A program made the translations under genes and the position numbers. Shown here one piece after another: positions 59,401 to 64,000 of a DNA stretch of 64,000 nucleotides. The notes beneath the pieces were generated by a model. That model was given only the letters and a program-made list of their open reading frames with translations. It did no database searches and was not told the DNA's origin. Each line of letters starts with the position of its first letter. Within the stretch, counting starts at the first letter, position 1. Source of the DNA: Otis tarda (Eukaryota > Chordata > Aves > Otidiformes > Otididae). The stretch covers positions 140,009,053-140,073,052 of the forward strand of contig CM048552.1 of assembly GCA_026413225.1 (NCBI GenBank), given 5' to 3'.

Positions 59401-62400
59401 ATGTATGTCCCTATTAGGTGTTAGAGCACCTTTGTGATCCAGCAGGAACAGAATCACGTGTTTAGCTCCCTCTAAAAAGGAATGTACTTCACTTGCACAA
59501 AACCACTCTGCAAATTGAGCCTATGAAAATCACAGATGGATTTCTGCCAAAACCAAACTACAGTTCCAAATTAAAATAATAATGTAGATGCAGCTTCATG
59601 TTGTTCAGTTTACACTGTGATCCAGGGTGAATGTCAAAATTTAATAGCCATTGAAAAACACAGAACATGAAGTTCATTTATCACAGAAAATTTTTCACTG
59701 CCAGAAAATGACATCAGTATAAAACAACCCAAAACTGTCTTAACTTCTTGAGAGAAATCTTAGTTGAAAACAGTAAATGTGATGCTTTTACAAAAGAAAA
59801 TAAGACAAAATTTCATTCTTCATATGGCAAGACAGAACTGGAGCATATATGTACCCTGTATGATGAAGTTCAATACAAAGACAACTGTCAGCAAGGTAGG
59901 GCTAAATACCCAAAGTGTAGCATCATGCTGAGAATGAGCTAACTTTGGGTCAAAACTCTCCCACCAATCACTGCAACATTACTAATGATTAATTAGCTGG
60001 CTAATTATCTGAGAGACCATGTGACTTGCAGAATTAAAGCTAGCCCACAGCCAAATAACAGGAAACTCTCTTCCTTCCTCACATTCGGCCATTCTCAGTC
60101 CATAGCTGTGCCTCACAGCAGTAGCGTAGTCCCTGACTCCACAAAGGAGAAGAGGTGGAAGGTCCATCTGCTGCTTCCGCGTACTGTCTACCCCCCTGTC
60201 TACCCCACTGTACTGAGGTACGCAGTACTGGATCATACACGTAATGGTCACTCAGGAGATGAGGGTGATGTCAAGTGCGAAGCTGGGCTGGGAATATTGG
60301 TCTAACAAAACACAGAGAAGCAATTCTGCTGCCACAGTGAGTTCACCATTATCAATAATCTTCCACCAAAGGCAATGTGGTATAGACATGCCAGTGAAGA
60401 CATTGAACTCCTTCTGGATGGCAGTTGGGAGTGCAGCGTGTGCTGACCCCTACTGATGATTCATTACACCCAAACCCTGTGCATAAAGTAACTTACCTTA
60501 AAATGAGTTTGTACACATTTGCCCATTCCTTACCTGTTATGTCTTATGGTTGAGAATATAAACATTTTTAAGGCCACAGCCATCTTTTATAATACTTCTG
60601 TGTAATACTAAGCACAGTGGAGTCCTAGGCACTTAAGAGCTCCAACAATGTCAATTAGAAGGTAAGATAACCTCCTTTGTTCCACCCTTTCTTCCAACAG
60701 GACTGAATTTTATTCTGATATTAAAGAACAAAGTAGAATGAAAACAGCAGGGAGCAAGAAGCAGCTACTTTTAGTTCCACTACCAATTTCAGTAGCAGAT
60801 CTCTTAGATGGTACTTTATTCCCCTAGTCTCTATATCATGATCTTGAGCAGGAAGCATCAAGAGCTGCAGAAGGCATGAAGAATTTACTAACAATAGAGA
60901 CAAAAGTCATTATCACTCCTTCATCTCCATTGTCTCCTCCAGAAGAAGTAACATCAGAAGAAAGTAGATTTATATTTTTCTTTTCCTGTGTTTTTATTTT
61001 CCCTCTTTTTCATTCCAAAGATGGCCTTTGAATGAGTTTTTCAACCTTTTTGAAGGATTAAAGTAGTATTGAATGCACTAAGCCTCACACAAGGAAAGTC
61101 CCTGTAGCAGTACAGAAAATTATTATACAAAATTGCTAAGGACTGTAGCAAGAAAAAAAAAGTACCAAGAGAGAGCCACAAGCCAAATGATGATTAAAAT
61201 ACAGGACCTAGAAAAGAAGACAATGATAATCAACCTTCATTTAAAAGGGGAGAAAAGTGTTTTCAATATCCTCCTTTAACAATTACAAGAGACTTCCACC
61301 AGCAAATAAATCTTGTTATGTGAAGGAACTTGACAGGGAAAAAAATAGTTTGAAGAGATAAGTATTTTGAAATTAGGAAAACAACTGGTCTAATAACAAA
61401 TCTGTGTGAAATTCACACTACTCAGCTGAATTGCTTAATGAAAGACCTGTAGAAGTGGCAGTGAGGAGTTACTGACAGAAATACATGTGAAAAACACACA
61501 AAAAGTAAACATACAAAATCTATCTTATGAGGAATGATTTGTAAAAAACAATTATCCTAGAAAAAGATGGAAGCTGCCGTCCTTATGATTTTTCTGATCA
61601 TGACAGAGGATGGAAAAAAAAAAAAAAACAAGAAGGCAAATCAGGCTGACTGGTGAAAATAGGCTCAATTCAAGGAGAGCCTAGAACCAACAGAAACCAT
61701 ACTTTTAATAAGAAAATAATAAGAAAATATTTTCTGAAGTTATTTAGTTTAAACCGGTCTCATAGACTTTTTGAAATTATAATATGATTAAAATCTATAA
61801 AAAGAAAAAATTGTCAAGTGCTTAAAACAACCTTATGTAACCAAAGCTGAAGCAACACAGTTTGATACCGGAGGCCTCAAAGGTGCTTCTGCAAAGTCAC
61901 TGCAGTAGCGCGTACTGCTGCCTCCTCTGTCTCTCTGTCCTAGCCTCCCTTGCAGCCTCCTGAATGGCGGAAGCTGCAGTGGCAACAGCTGCTGGAGAAG
62001 TTGAAAGGTGGTTACGATATTTCATTTGCACTTTTACTTTTCTTACAAAACACTACTTATTCAACTTTCTCCCTCGATAAACTGCAATTTAAGCTGAAAC
62101 AGTTTCAAGACACAACCGAGAGTAGGGCAATGATCCCATAAGACCTTTTGATCACACTTAGGAGAAGGTCAAGTTACTACAAAGCTCGGGTTGTCATATG
62201 TGGGTGAGTGTCTTTTTGTGGTCATTATGAAGTACAGTGTGCTGGAAAGGTTAAGTCATTGACAAAATTGGATTTATGAGCATGATAGTAATAGGAAAAT
62301 ACTGTCAAAATTGTACTTAGTCTACAGGCTTCTGGGATTCAGGTCCTGCATCTTGTCGTTTGAAGGTGGCTGCTCTGAACTAGTTTCCTTCAGATAGATT

Positions 62401-64000
62401 AATAACTCATTCTCCACTCACAAAAGAAAACAGATATTTGCACCAAGTGGAATGTGTTTGTCCATACTGTTGCATTACTTGAGAAACCCAGCAATGAAAG
62501 CTGCTTCTGCCATGCCCAGGACAGTGAGCACAAGTTCCCTTCTCAGTATTGCTGGCTATTATCTTTTAAAAGTTCTCATTATTCTCTTACTCATCATTTT
62601 TCTAAACACAGAGTTAGCAATGTAAGGAACTTCAGTTTCTTTTCTTTTGTTAAGCCAGGCCCTTCAGTATGTGTTCTGTTTCCAGTGTTTGTCTGGAATC
62701 CTGAGGAGAAGGAAAAAAGAAAAGGAGAAACATGAAAGTAAGGAAAAAAAAAAGAGATGTGAAAATAAGATTAAAAAACAACCTCACCCTGAAAGGATAG
62801 GAAAGCAAATGCATGTCATACTTATGTAAGAGTAGAATCTCAGGAAAACACTCAAATGTTATGAAGTGTTATTAAATTAGTGATAACATAGAGATACTAC
62901 AGGCAGGATACATAGAAAGTCCATGTTGATATCAATTACTTGAATTACTTCTGCTACAAACTTCAATCTACTGGTCTTGAAAGTTGAAGAAAATTTATGT
63001 ATATACAGTTAACACAACTATAAATGCAACTGAAATTGAGGGTAACATAACAGATTATTTATTTTCTAACTAGATCGGGGGAAGATTTCAGTTTAGTTAC
63101 TTTATTTTTTACCAATTTAAATTTTACCAATTTAATTCTCTTGACAGGATGTAGGTCAGAACTAATGGTTTCATTTGTTTTATTTTCTTTATTTTTAATT
63201 AAAACTAAATAGTCTGAACATCTTGGTTTTGGTTTTTTTTGGCTTGTTGGTGGGATTTTTAAAAAAGAATAAATTATTAAAAGAAGACTGGAAACTATAC
63301 AGCCTTGAATATAAATTCATGCACAACTTGACTGATTTGAACATGTCACTGAAGAGGGGGAGGGAGTGAAAATGTATGGGTCTCTTTTTTTTTATCTCTG
63401 CCTAGATTTTGTCCCCAAGGGAAAATTCTGATCAGAAGAGAGTGTCTTGGCCAGCAAGCAGTTACAGATATGCTACCAGTATTAAATAACGACAGTCATC
63501 TAATCTAGTCTGATTCCAGGAACCCACAAATTGCAAGTCTCAAAACTACTTCCAGAAGCCAGGAGAGTCAAGTGCCAAATTTTGCTCTTTCTTTTCTCTT
63601 CCGAGAATAAGGTGTCCAACATAGCTGAAATATCAGCCTACTGCAAAGGCATATCCAGTTTCTTTGTCTAGTGTAAGGATACAGTCCAAACATTGCTTTT
63701 GACACACAAGCAAAGTGTATTATTAAGACAATGTAGTACAGTTGTGTACAGCCCCAAGGAGCTTAAGGAAATATCTCAAGAGCACTGAGAAAGTGTTAAA
63801 GTGAGCTGATACACAATACACGTTATAGGTAGTGTTTGTACCTATCATATACCTAAAAACAGAAAATTAGATTTTATTGTGTTTTTCAGCTTATTTATAT
63901 ACATATATAAACTTATTTTCATATAATAATTTTGGCATTTATTTTGTTCTCTATGCAGCAATTGTTACATCTGTACTTTTTAATTTATAGCAGTCTTTTA
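59401..64000. other. Unique DNA, no gene seen
   Basis: About 4.6 kb to the window end. More GC-rich patches at 60050-60460 and 61860-62000 hold frames of 60-94 codons with no recognisable similarity. Homopolymer runs at 61615-61629 (A) and 63226-63240 (T). No tRNA-like or other RNA structure that I can support. Confidence 0.5.

Noticed and set aside
61860-62000. GC-richer patch as a CpG-island promoter or exon
   Set aside because: Short, few CpG dinucleotides, and a frame of only 63 codons that matches nothing I know.
1-64000. CRISPR arrays, operons, tRNA or rRNA genes
   Set aside because: No direct-repeat/spacer pattern, no ribosome-binding-site-led gene series and no cloverleaf or rRNA sequence was seen. 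The repeat content is that of an avian nuclear genome.

Overview
The window looks like bird nuclear DNA. It is AT-rich, has no recognisable host exon on either strand, and is filled with the repeats typical of avian genomes: 5'-truncated CR1 LINEs whose 3' ends carry ATTCTATG-type tails, and solo LTRs of endogenous retroviruses. I cannot name the species. I find no tRNA or rRNA gene, no CRISPR array, no operon and no host protein-coding gene. The best reading is a gene desert or a long intron or intergenic stretch.

Layout. 0.57-1.29 kb: solo LTR (minus) with a perfect 5-bp target-site duplication. 3.5-4.75 kb: CR1 (minus). 5.36-6.52 kb: LTR of a second family, here called LTR-B (minus). 9.2-9.9 kb: old, decayed CR1. 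15.0-18.4 kb: two convergent CR1 copies separated by 34 bp, one holding the longest reading frame in the window (504 residues of reverse transcriptase and C-terminal region). 20.7-21.4 kb: a CR1 3' fragment, a 32-bp tandem duplication and a tiny CR1 stub. 21.7-22.9 kb: two LTR pieces of a third family (LTR-C), the second followed by a primer-binding-site remnant. 25.8 kb: CR1 tail. 30.85 kb: 37-bp LTR-C stub. 33.1-37.75 kb: LTR-B cluster of one complete copy with 5-bp duplications, one complete inverted copy, and two half copies that are exact complements yet lie in the wrong order. 43.4-44.5 kb: CR1 with its 5' endonuclease part fused to its 3' tail and no reverse transcriptase. 47.5-49.9 kb: CR1 (minus) interrupted by a younger CR1 (plus) with 4-bp flanking repeats. 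51.6-52.75 kb: purine tract followed by an 840-bp pentamer satellite that is strongly G-quadruplex-prone on the minus strand. 55.6-56.7 and 58.9-59.4 kb: CR1 copies of another subfamily. The intervening DNA is plain AT-rich sequence with microsatellites.

Nothing here amounts to a new molecular system. The points most worth a second look are structural: nested and inverted CR1 pairs, CpG-prone decay of the CR1 catalytic motif, the RT-less CR1, the permuted LTR-B halves, and the pentamer satellite.
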